The notes beneath the pieces are model-generated. The model was not told where the DNA came from. It saw only the letters and a program-made list of their open reading frames with translations, and searched no databases. A program made the position numbers and the translations under genes. Source: Holophagaceae bacterium (lineage in GTDB: Bacteria; Acidobacteriota; Holophagae; Holophagales; Holophagaceae). Taken from it: DNA of 64,000 bases. Location: positions 1 through 64,000 of the forward strand of contig JANYLR010000052.1 of assembly GCA_025363715.1 (NCBI GenBank), written 5' to 3'. Positions 1-7,437 of this stretch are shown here, piece by piece. How positions within the stretch are numbered: position 1 is the stretch's first letter; each line of letters opens with the position of its first letter.

Positions 1-52
1 CAGCGGCCTTTTAAGCCGTTGGCCGCGGGTTCAAATCCCGCAGGGCCCACCA
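1..52 (+). tRNA. tRNA-Lys(UUU), 3' part
   Basis: The 5' end lies outside the window. Visible are the anticodon stem (bases 3-7 with 15-19), a seven-base loop with anticodon TTT, a TTCAAAT T-loop and an encoded CCA ending at base 52. The anticodon assigns lysine. It sits 13 bases upstream of tRNA-Glu, so the two are probably co-transcribed. Confidence 0.85.
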
Positions 53-65
53 AGTTCCACCCCAT

Positions 66-140
66 GGGGCTATCGTCTAGGGGTCAGGACACCGCCCTTT
101 CACGGCGGTAACACGGGTTCAAATCCCGTTAGCCCTACCA
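66..140 (+). tRNA. tRNA-Glu(UUC), integration target of the island
   Basis: A complete cloverleaf is present. The acceptor stem GGGGCTA pairs with TAGCCCT, the anticodon stem is CCGCC/GGCGG, the loop CTTTCAC gives anticodon TTC, the T-arm is GTTCAAATC-like and CCA is encoded. Its last 52 bases are repeated exactly at 23843-23894, marking it as the target of the island integrase. The gene at this end stays intact because the element restores the 3' half. Confidence 0.95.
89..140. repeat. Left att site of the tRNA-Glu island (52-bp direct repeat)
   Basis: These 52 bases, running from the D-arm/anticodon-arm junction to CCA of tRNA-Glu, are identical to 23843-23894. Identity stops abruptly after CCA on both sides. 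Together with the integrase gene just inside the right copy, this defines the ends of an integrated element whose circular form would be 23,754 bp. Confidence 0.93.
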
Positions 141-145
141 GCAAA

Positions 146-179
146 AGAGCCTAGAGAAATCTAGGCTCTAGTTGTATTT
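146..179 (+). terminator. Rho-independent-like terminator just downstream of tRNA-Glu
   Basis: AGAGCCTAG (146-154) and CTAGGCTCT (161-169) form a perfect 9-bp stem with a six-base loop, followed by a T-rich stretch (TTGTATTT). It lies inside the island, six bases after CCA. It would end transcripts of the tRNA pair whose native terminator has been moved to about 23.9 kb. Confidence 0.65.
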
Positions 180-210
180 AGCCGACAAGTCAATTTGGTG
201 AATCCCGAAC

Positions 211-231
211 TTACTGCAAGATTTACTGCAA
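211..231. promoter_or_regulatory. Paired TTACTGCAA sites, left end (possible integrase arm sites)
   Basis: TTACTGCAA occurs at 211-219 and 223-231, a 12-base period. The same nonamer pair occurs at 23712-23731 with an 11-base period next to the integrase gene, and both pairs are followed by a TTCAGGAACC string. Repeated nonamers near both ends of an element are the usual form of arm-type sites bound by the N-terminal domain of tyrosine integrases. The assignment is inference. Confidence 0.55.
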
Positions 232-272
232 AGGACTTCAGGAACCTTCCTGAGCCCCAGGGGCCCTCACAG

Positions 273-2834
273 TCAGCCCACCTGCGCATCGATAGGGGTG
301 GGCGTCTCGTCCACCAGGCCGAAGGCAGAACCACCCATCCCCTCGAAACCCCTGCCAGTTCCCGATTCCCCAGCACGACGGAGAATCCAGACACAGGATC
401 CAGCGCGCTTCGTGTCCTGGAGATCCAGTCGCCACCCACCATGAACCGCGCCGATGGTGCGCAACAGGAGGCGGCCCAGGCTGCGGCTGGTGAGCCCCTT
501 GGGGTTCACATTCAGTTCCTCGATGGCCTCATTCAGCGAACGGTGGCGCGGCTCCTGGGACTGGAAGAGGTTCCATACCTGTTCCGTGGTGAAAGGTGTG
601 GTGCCGAACACATCACCCAACCCCAGCACTAAGGAACCCTGCGCCGCCCGTGTGGAATCTGCACGAACGCCCAGCGCTTCCCGCGTGTCGCAGTCCACGC
701 CCATCACCCAATACACGGCGTTTCGCACCAGATCGCTCCACTCCTCGAAGGAGCCCCAATTCTTGAGGCCGAAGGAGGGCCGCCCGGCATGGCAGTAGGC
801 CCGGAGAATCGTCAGCGCGTCCCTGACGAACTCGGAGTGATGTTTTCGAACGTGGCTTACCAGGTTGGGGATTCGGAAACCCGTCCGCTCTTCGGGCCGC
901 TCCACCTGGGGTTCCAGGCGAATGTGGAGACAGCGACGGACCCCTTCGGCAGAGAGCACCACGTTGTTGCCCGTCGTGATCCACAGGGCGTTTTGAGGCA
1001 CTTGAATCGTGGTGGACTGCCCAAGAAGCCTGCCTTCAAACATGGGAAAGGCCGTCACCAGGGCGTTCCACTGCCTGGACCCAAAAGGGGAAGGCGCCTC
1101 GTCCAGCAGCACCATCCGCACGCCGTCCCGCAGGGTAGACAACGCCATCTTCTGAAGCTCGTCCCCTTCCCTCGGGGCCACTCCCACCGGCAATGCTCGC
1201 CCCAGGTTAAGCTGTCCGGTCAACTGGGCCAGCAAGCCTTTCCCTGATCCCTGTCCATTGGCCTCAATGAAAACAAAGGGGACCGGGCCAGGAATGGCGT
1301 AGCGCGCAAAAGGGGTGAGCGCGAACGCCAGCCAGGCAGCGGCGTGGGCATCCGGACTCGGGCGCTCCGCGAAGGGGAATTCTGCCACCAGAGCCAGGAG
1401 GCGGCCAGCGGCCAGGATTGCTTCTTCGAGCCCAGGCTCTTCAGGCATGGGCGGGAACGGGTGCAGCGGCGCGTAGAAAACCCCGCTGGCCGGGTCCAGG
1501 CCAGGCTCTTCCAGGATGGTGCCGTCCGGCAGGAGCACCGGCACTTCCACGAGGGCCTGGAGTTCGGGAAGCACCTGGAGCTTGCTGCTCGAAAGCACCA
1601 TGGGCGCCAGCCATTCCGGCACAAGACAGTCACGGGTGAGCCCCTCGGCATTCTCCTTCACGAACCTCACATGGCGACTGAGTTGCTCCCGCAGCCAGTG
1701 GGGCGAAGCCTCGCGGATCAAAGGGCTTCCCTGGGGGAGCCTCAGTCCCGAGCGATCCTTTGCCCCTCGATGCTTCCACACGAAAACGAACCGCTTGCCC
1801 CGGAGGTAGTACCCACCCTTCTGCTCCAGCACTTCGACCGCCGCCCGCACCACCTCGTGTTCCGGCGGACAGACGAGGATTTCGCGCCGCCCCAGGGGAT
1901 CGGCTCCCAACTTCCGCCGGTCCCACTCCTGGAGCCCCTCTTCCACCGCCGTGAGTAGAGCGGCCCAGCGCAGTTCGGGGTCGGCTTCCCGGTAGTCCTT
2001 GGGGCCCTTGCCATCCGCGCCGTTAAGCCCCGGCAGCACCACCGCCGGGAAGACCTTCCGCAGGCGCGCCATGGCCTGCACGCCGGGACGGTCACGATCC
2101 AGCACAAGGACCACGGGGATCGAAGGATAGTAACGCTGGAGCGCCTTCCGGATGGATTCTGCGCTGGTGTTTGCCGTGATTCCGGCGAAGACAAACTCGC
2201 CGCTCTCGCGGTCGAAGGCATCCCAGCGCCCCGCGACAGCATCCCACACACCCTCGAAGACCACGATGGCCCTTGGACTGGCGAAGGGATCCGTGAGATA
2301 TAGTCCGCGAGCCCCCATGGTCCGGAGCATCCGCCCCGGCCCGCGAGGCGCAGATTCTCCGGGGCGCAGGGACACAACCGGCGCGAAGTGGCGCACTTCG
2401 ACGCCCACCAGTCCAGGCTCTCCATACAGTGGCGCCATGAGGACCGGCCACCCCTCGCGCTCCGCCGCATCCAGCACAGCGGGTTTGGGCAGCAAGGGCA
2501 TCAGGTCCGGATCGGCAACCAGCCGATTCACGACGCCCCGGCTGAGTCCGCGAATTCCGCAAAATTCGTCAAGGAAAGTCCCCGCGAAGCGGCGCCCTTC
2601 TTCCTGGATGTCCAGGGGCACGCCCGCGCTGTAGATCACCTCCCAGGGCCGCCGGTGCACCTGGCGCACCAGTTCCCCCGTGTCGGCGAAATAGGTCACG
2701 GGCTGCGGCCCGAGCCCCGCGCGGGCGTGGGCTTCGGCATGGGGGCACATGGCCGTGGGCCTGCCCTCCACCTGATACCGAGGATGGCCGGAATGGATGA
2801 CTTCTTCAGACTGGCAGACAGGACAGGGATGCAT
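273..2834 (-). CDS. Toprim primase-helicase-like replication protein of the island
   Basis: This 853-residue protein has the layout of phage and plasmid replication proteins. A possible zinc-binding N-terminus has C4, C7, C30 and H32. A Toprim domain follows, with a VVFEGVWDA motif near residue 189 and VLVLDRDRPG near 240. The C-terminal half is a P-loop ATPase: Walker A GQGSGKG near 525, Walker B VLLDEAP near 575, and a sensor-like ITTGNN. It probably primes and unwinds DNA for replication of the excised or transferred element. A GGGAGAG ribosome site precedes the ATG. The HTH gene upstream ends two bases before it, so the two form an operon reading toward the left att site. No polymerase or clear AEP-primase domain is visible. 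Confidence 0.78.
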   Translation of the reverse strand: MHPCPVCQSEEVIHSGHPRYQVEGRPTAMCPHAEAHARAGLGPQPVTYFADTGELVRQVHRRPWEVIYSAGVPLDIQEEGRRFAGTFLDEFCGIRGLSRGVVNRLVADPDLMPLLPKPAVLDAAEREGWPVLMAPLYGEPGLVGVEVRHFAPVVSLRPGESAPRGPGRMLRTMGARGLYLTDPFASPRAIVVFEGVWDAVAGRWDAFDRESGEFVFAGITANTSAESIRKALQRYYPSIPVVLVLDRDRPGVQAMARLRKVFPAVVLPGLNGADGKGPKDYREADPELRWAALLTAVEEGLQEWDRRKLGADPLGRREILVCPPEHEVVRAAVEVLEQKGGYYLRGKRFVFVWKHRGAKDRSGLRLPQGSPLIREASPHWLREQLSRHVRFVKENAEGLTRDCLVPEWLAPMVLSSSKLQVLPELQALVEVPVLLPDGTILEEPGLDPASGVFYAPLHPFPPMPEEPGLEEAILAAGRLLALVAEFPFAERPSPDAHAAAWLAFALTPFARYAIPGPVPFVFIEANGQGSGKGLLAQLTGQLNLGRALPVGVAPREGDELQKMALSTLRDGVRMVLLDEAPSPFGSRQWNALVTAFPMFEGRLLGQSTTIQVPQNALWITTGNNVVLSAEGVRRCLHIRLEPQVERPEERTGFRIPNLVSHVRKHHSEFVRDALTILRAYCHAGRPSFGLKNWGSFEEWSDLVRNAVYWVMGVDCDTREALGVRADSTRAAQGSLVLGLGDVFGTTPFTTEQVWNLFQSQEPRHRSLNEAIEELNVNPKGLTSRSLGRLLLRTIGAVHGGWRLDLQDTKRAGSCVWILRRAGESGTGRGFEGMGGSAFGLVDETPTPIDAQVG

Positions 2835-2836
2835 GA

Positions 2837-3205
2837 CTACTCTCCCTGAGCCCAGTCCGCGCTATCGGCGAGGTCATCTCGCGTAAGCTGCGAACCCACT
2901 GACGGGAGGCTGGCCAGGTAGGCCATGGCAGCCTCATGGGAGATCACGGTCCGCCGCCCTCGTTTCTGGGCCTTCAGCCGCTTGTCCTTGATTTCCCGCT
3001 TGATGGTGCTCACGCTGACGTCGGAAATGGCGGCAAGGGCCTTGATGGAGTAGTACTGCCGCTGGGTCTCATAGGTCTCCGGCAGCACCTCGGCCAGGGG
3101 AATAGCCTGGACGCCGAAGGCTGTGGCCCGCAAAGGCAGGGGCTTACCCAACGTGATGGCCCCATGGACGGCCACAAGGAACATGCGGGGTGCAGTGTGC
3201 TTCAT
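2837..3205 (-). CDS. Small HTH DNA-binding protein of the island
   Basis: The 122-residue protein carries a central helix-turn-helix (IKALAAISDVSVSTIKREI, then KRGRRTVISHEAAMAYL) of the AlpA/excisionase-like MerR type. The N-terminal 50 residues are not recognised. It starts at an ATG with GAGGTGATTC upstream and ends two bases before the replication gene, so it may control that gene or serve as a replication or excision accessory. A 7-bp hairpin lies just upstream and could be its binding site. It is one of two small HTH proteins on the island; the second (19661-19969) is nearer the integrase. Confidence 0.65.
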   Translation of the reverse strand: MKHTAPRMFLVAVHGAITLGKPLPLRATAFGVQAIPLAEVLPETYETQRQYYSIKALAAISDVSVSTIKREIKDKRLKAQKRGRRTVISHEAAMAYLASLPSVGSQLTRDDLADSADWAQGE

Positions 3206-3534
3206 GAATCACCTCGAACACTGGCCCAAAGGGCCAGGAAGGTGGAGCTTGCCCAGGCCTCCGGCGAGGCCGAGAATGGCTAGGCCTTGGGCCTTATAAG
3301 CTCCGGGTGGTGCCTGTGGGCTGCTCGCCTCGAATCGAACCAGCCCACGGGCGCGGTTGGTGCAGTTGATAGATCGGCTTGGGTCAGGTTTCAGGCATGG
3401 CTACATCTCAGGCATAGGCGTTCCTCCTTCCAGCGGGAAGCACACGACCCCGGGGAATCGGGGGTTTGTGCGTCTGGAAGGAATCTGAATCCAGGGGCTT
3501 GCCTGCGGTAGGGCATTCCTCAGTTGGACACTTT
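3206..3534. other. Intergenic region with a short hairpin
   Basis: No convincing gene is visible in these 329 bases. CTGGCCC (3221-3227) and GGGCCAG (3231-3237) form a perfect 7-bp hairpin with a three-base loop, 16 bases upstream of the HTH gene start on the minus strand. It could be an operator or an attenuating structure. No clear -35/-10 pair was found. Confidence 0.4.
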
Positions 3535-4596
3535 TTATGGGGTTTTCGGAGCGAACGCCTTCCCCTTCCCACGGAGTTTGACGCGGAGACTTCGCCCCTG
3601 ATAGGGCAATCGCGCAAGGCGCCACCAGGCAGCCAGCATGAATCGAATGGGGCCGATCCCGATGCGCTGAAGATCTTCCAAATTCAAATCTCGAAGCAGC
3701 ACCTTGATGTGGAGACTCGGCGTCGGGGCTTCCAACTCATCAATTGCTGCCCGAATCATTGCGTTGAAGTCCTTCAGACCTCCCTGGTCGCCGCCGATGT
3801 ATGAATTAGGTCCAGCAGGGCGAACACAAAGCAGGCCACCATTTGGATTGATTCCTCGCTGAAGCTCCCTGGTATAAACCGTATAAGGATCTACTGCAAT
3901 GTCGCCGTTTGTTCGCCAAAGCATGTATCCCCACATCAATCCCTTTTCACCGTCAAATAAATGTTTTTGAAGCCACCACTCTCCCATATCAACTGAGAAT
4001 TTTAGCCCTTTTTCATATACGCCATTCGGATCTGGAAGAGGAGGGAAGTCAGGATCCGATTTTCTGGCAGTCCTTCTTTGCTCGATCTTGTATTTAATTG
4101 AATCCACCCAACATGTGTATAACCATGCTATAAATTCTATTTTTCCAGGTATTTCTGCTTGAATCCATTGTTGATAATCCAACATTTCATCTGGCCTTAG
4201 CCCTTCTTCTCCTTTTTTCGCCATACCCCATGTATAATCACTTTCACTTTCTTTTAACCTTTTATTCCTTGCTGATCGCTTGTGCGTGAACCCCAAATAA
4301 ATACCAATGGCAGCATCACATTGACCTTTAAATAATTCTGAAAATAATCTCTGTAAAGCAATGCCCATCCATCTTGCCTCTTCGTGGACGGCCAGGGCGA
4401 TGGGGCCTCTCTCTCCGTAGGAGAGGCCGTCATGCAATCGCGCCAAATCCTCTACCGTGCTGGGTCCATTCTTGAGAAAGGACCATACCAAGGCGGCCTG
4501 GAGGACCGCAGGCAATCGGCCCCAGGCCCCCGCCGGATCCTCCTTGGGGCGTCCAAACCAATCCTGTTGATTCCAACCTCCAAGCTTCCTGTTCAT
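3535..4596 (-). CDS. Hypothetical protein of the island, unknown family
   Basis: A 353-residue protein with no motif I recognise. It is rich in Trp and charged residues, has no signal peptide or membrane segment, and ends in a basic tail (LRGKGKAF). I chose the ATG at 4596 because GGAG lies ten bases upstream; a GTG 33 bases earlier lacks such a site. The middle (about 3900-4380) is distinctly AT-rich compared with neighbouring genes, which suggests separate recent acquisition. It is divergent from the type I restriction operon, separated from hsdR by about 280 bases. A role in defence is possible from position only. Confidence 0.6.
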   Translation of the reverse strand: MNRKLGGWNQQDWFGRPKEDPAGAWGRLPAVLQAALVWSFLKNGPSTVEDLARLHDGLSYGERGPIALAVHEEARWMGIALQRLFSELFKGQCDAAIGIYLGFTHKRSARNKRLKESESDYTWGMAKKGEEGLRPDEMLDYQQWIQAEIPGKIEFIAWLYTCWVDSIKYKIEQRRTARKSDPDFPPLPDPNGVYEKGLKFSVDMGEWWLQKHLFDGEKGLMWGYMLWRTNGDIAVDPYTVYTRELQRGINPNGGLLCVRPAGPNSYIGGDQGGLKDFNAMIRAAIDELEAPTPSLHIKVLLRDLNLEDLQRIGIGPIRFMLAAWWRLARLPYQGRSLRVKLRGKGKAFAPKTP

Positions 4597-4878
4597 GGAC
4601 TCTCTCCGTCTTACAAGGTTTCCGCACACAAGTCTTCATCCACAGTAGATTGTGCCATCCTGTTTGCGATCCCTTGCTCTCATTGGAGTTGCCATGGCTT
4701 CGGACTCTCAGGATCCAGCCGTCATCCCATCCTGGCCCAGCGCCATGGAGACCTTCCCGTTTCAGGAGGAGGGCAGATGGGCGGGCCCTCGCGGCAGCAT
4801 GATCACCCGTACGGGGCTTTTAAGGACCGACTGTGGAAATCCAGCCTACCCCCCCCTGCTCCCTACGGGAGGCCAACC

Positions 4879-7428
4879 GTGAAGGAAGCCGCCGCCCGCA
4901 TCAAAATCAACAAGCTCCTCGAAGCCGCTGGCTGGCGGTTCTTCCCGACAGCCCAAGGCCCCGCCAACATCCAACTTGAGGCGAATGCCAAGATCACGAT
5001 CCAGGCCCTTGATGACCTCGGAGAGAACTTCGAGAAGATCAAGACTGGCTTCATCGACTTCCTGCTGCTGAACGAGAAAGGCTTCCCATTCATCGTTTTG
5101 GAAGCCAAGGCGGAGGACAAAAGCCCTCTCGTAGGCAAAGAACAGGCCCGGAAGTACGCCAAGTCCCAGAACTGCCGCTTCGTCATCCTCTCCAACGGGA
5201 ACCTGCACTATTTCTGGGATCTGGAGCGGGGTAACCCATACCTCATCACGACTTTCCCAACTCCCACCTCTGTCAGCGGCTATCAGAAATCGGTCCCGAA
5301 TCCACAGCGCCTCATCGATGAGAAGGTGAACGACGATTACATCGTCCTGACCCAGCGCCCAACCTATGCCGCCGAGGCCGCATGGAAGAACGAAGCAGAG
5401 CGCCCTGGATTCATTGATTCCAACAGCCTCAGATTCCTCCGGCCCTACCAAAAGAAGGCGATCTACGCCCTCCAGGCAGCCGTGAAGGATGGGCGTGATC
5501 GTTTCCTTTTCGAGATGGCCACCGGGACAGGAAAGACCCTCACTGCCGCTGCCATCATCAAGCTCTTCCTCCGGACGGGCAACGCCCAGCGCGTGCTCTT
5601 CTTGGTGGACCGCCTCGAATTGGAGGACCAGGCTAAGAAGGCCTTTGCCAAGGTCCTTGCCAACGACTACTCAACGGTGATCTACAAAGAGAATCGAGAC
5701 GATTGGAAACGGGCCGAGATCGTTGTAACCACGGTCCAGTCCCTGCTCTTCAACAACAAGTACCAGATGCTCTTCTCGCCTACAGACTTCGACCTGGTTA
5801 TCTCGGATGAAGCCCACCGCTCCATTGGCGGGAACGCCCGTGCCGTCTTTGACCACTTCATCGGCTACAAACTCGGCCTCACTGCCACGCCCAAGGATTA
5901 CCTCAAGAAATTCGACAAGGCCGCTCCCACCACGAAGGATCCACGGGAATTCGAACGCCGCGTCCTGCTGGACACCTACAGAACCTTTGGTTGCGAGGAC
6001 GGCCAGCCCACCTATCGCTATTCCCTTCTGGATGGCGTCAAAGATGGTTTCCTCATCAACCCCACGGTCGTGGATGCGCGTACGGAAATCACCACACAGC
6101 TTCTTTCCGACAAGGGCTTCACGCCCGATTTCAGTAAGGAGAACAGAGAGGGGGAAGGCAACGGTGAGGAGCAGCAGGAGAGTTACAAAAAGCGGGACTT
6201 TGAGAAGAAGTTCTTCTCCGACGCCACCAACCAACTCTTCTGCAAGACCTTCCTTGAGAATGCCTTCCGGGATCCCGTTAGCCAGGAAATTGGCAAATCC
6301 ATCATTTTCGGGGTCAGCCAGAACCATGCCTCCAAGCTGGTCCAGATCCTGAACCAGATGGCCGATCGCATGTTCCCTGGGAAGTATCAATCGGATTTCG
6401 CAGTTCAGGTCACGTCCCAGATCACGGATGCCCAGCAATTCACAATCAACTTCACCAACAACAACCTACTGGGTTCCGGGAACTTCATCCCCACCTACAA
6501 AACCAGCAAGGCCCGCGTGTGCGTAACCGTGGGCATGATGACCACGGGCTACGACTGCCCGGACATCCTCAATCTCGGCTTCTTCCGCCCGGTGTTCTCT
6601 CCCACGGACTTCATCCAGATCAAAGGCAGGGGCACCCGGAAACACAACTTCCTGGAGCAGCTTTTCGACGAGAATCTGAAGGCTGCGGTTCAGGAACCAC
6701 GGAAGGCCGCCTTCAAGCTCTTCGATTTCTTCGCCAACTGCGAATACTTCGAGGAAGAATTCGACTACGACCAGGTGATCAAGCTCCCCAAACCGAAGAC
6801 TGGAGAGGCCTGTGAAGGAGGAGGCGGTGGCGGCGAGGTCGCCGGAGTGTACGAGCACCTCGGCGACGACCTCATTGCCTCTGTCAAGGAAGAAGTCATC
6901 GGCTACCAAGGCATGAAGATCGATCGCATGTTCTTCGAGCGGTTCGAGGACCAAGTGCGGGATAACGCCTTTGTAGCAGCCAGCGTGGAAGCGGGCCAAT
7001 GGGACAGGGTGATCGAGTACATCAACCACGAGGTTTTCGACAAGCCAGATGAATACTACAGCCTGGATAAACTACGCCGCGCCGCCGCCGTGGATCGCCG
7101 CCTGACACTACGGGAAATCCTCGAAAAGGTGTTCGGCCTCATCCCCAGCTTCAAATCCAAGGACGAATTGCTGGAGGAAGAATTCGCCAAGTTTGTTGCC
7201 GATCACACGCCAGAGGAAGTCGAAGCCATCCCCGCCATCAAGACCTTCTTCAAAGCCTATGCAACCAACGACCAAATTCGGCACATCATCGAATCCAGGA
7301 GCTTCACGGACTTGGCCACCAATCCGGTCTTCTCCACCCGTGACTTTAAGGCCGTTCCATCGAAGTTCCGAACCCTTGTCCCCAGTTACATCAAGGACTA
7401 CGTCCCCTTGAATCAGTTCATCGCCTAG
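4879..7428 (+). CDS. hsdR: Type I restriction enzyme, R (translocase/nuclease) subunit
   Basis: An 849-residue HsdR of the EcoEI-like type. The N-terminus has a PD-(D/E)xK nuclease region (IDFLLLNEKGFPFIVLEAKA, residues about 58-77). It is followed by a superfamily 2 helicase: Walker A ATGTGKT near 212, a DEAH box (SDEAHRS) near 310, GLTATP near 335 and an RGRGTR-like motif VI (IKGRGTR) near 590. The C-terminal part resembles the EcoEI R C-terminal domain. It translocates DNA and cuts away from the recognition site. I start at GTG 4879, preceded by GGGAGG; the open frame further upstream overlaps the opposite-strand gene and its promoter and has no homology. The modification gene follows after ten bases. 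Confidence 0.92.
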   Translation: MKEAAARIKINKLLEAAGWRFFPTAQGPANIQLEANAKITIQALDDLGENFEKIKTGFIDFLLLNEKGFPFIVLEAKAEDKSPLVGKEQARKYAKSQNCRFVILSNGNLHYFWDLERGNPYLITTFPTPTSVSGYQKSVPNPQRLIDEKVNDDYIVLTQRPTYAAEAAWKNEAERPGFIDSNSLRFLRPYQKKAIYALQAAVKDGRDRFLFEMATGTGKTLTAAAIIKLFLRTGNAQRVLFLVDRLELEDQAKKAFAKVLANDYSTVIYKENRDDWKRAEIVVTTVQSLLFNNKYQMLFSPTDFDLVISDEAHRSIGGNARAVFDHFIGYKLGLTATPKDYLKKFDKAAPTTKDPREFERRVLLDTYRTFGCEDGQPTYRYSLLDGVKDGFLINPTVVDARTEITTQLLSDKGFTPDFSKENREGEGNGEEQQESYKKRDFEKKFFSDATNQLFCKTFLENAFRDPVSQEIGKSIIFGVSQNHASKLVQILNQMADRMFPGKYQSDFAVQVTSQITDAQQFTINFTNNNLLGSGNFIPTYKTSKARVCVTVGMMTTGYDCPDILNLGFFRPVFSPTDFIQIKGRGTRKHNFLEQLFDENLKAAVQEPRKAAFKLFDFFANCEYFEEEFDYDQVIKLPKPKTGEACEGGGGGGEVAGVYEHLGDDLIASVKEEVIGYQGMKIDRMFFERFEDQVRDNAFVAASVEAGQWDRVIEYINHEVFDKPDEYYSLDKLRRAAAVDRRLTLREILEKVFGLIPSFKSKDELLEEEFAKFVADHTPEEVEAIPAIKTFFKAYATNDQIRHIIESRSFTDLATNPVFSTRDFKAVPSKFRTLVPSYIKDYVPLNQFIA

Positions 7429-7437
7429 AAAGAGAAC

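Noticed and set aside
4384-4878. Upstream extension of the hsdR reading frame
   Set aside because: It is antisense to the 353-residue gene, lacks homology to HsdR, and a GTG with GGGAGG lies at 4879 exactly where the nuclease domain begins.
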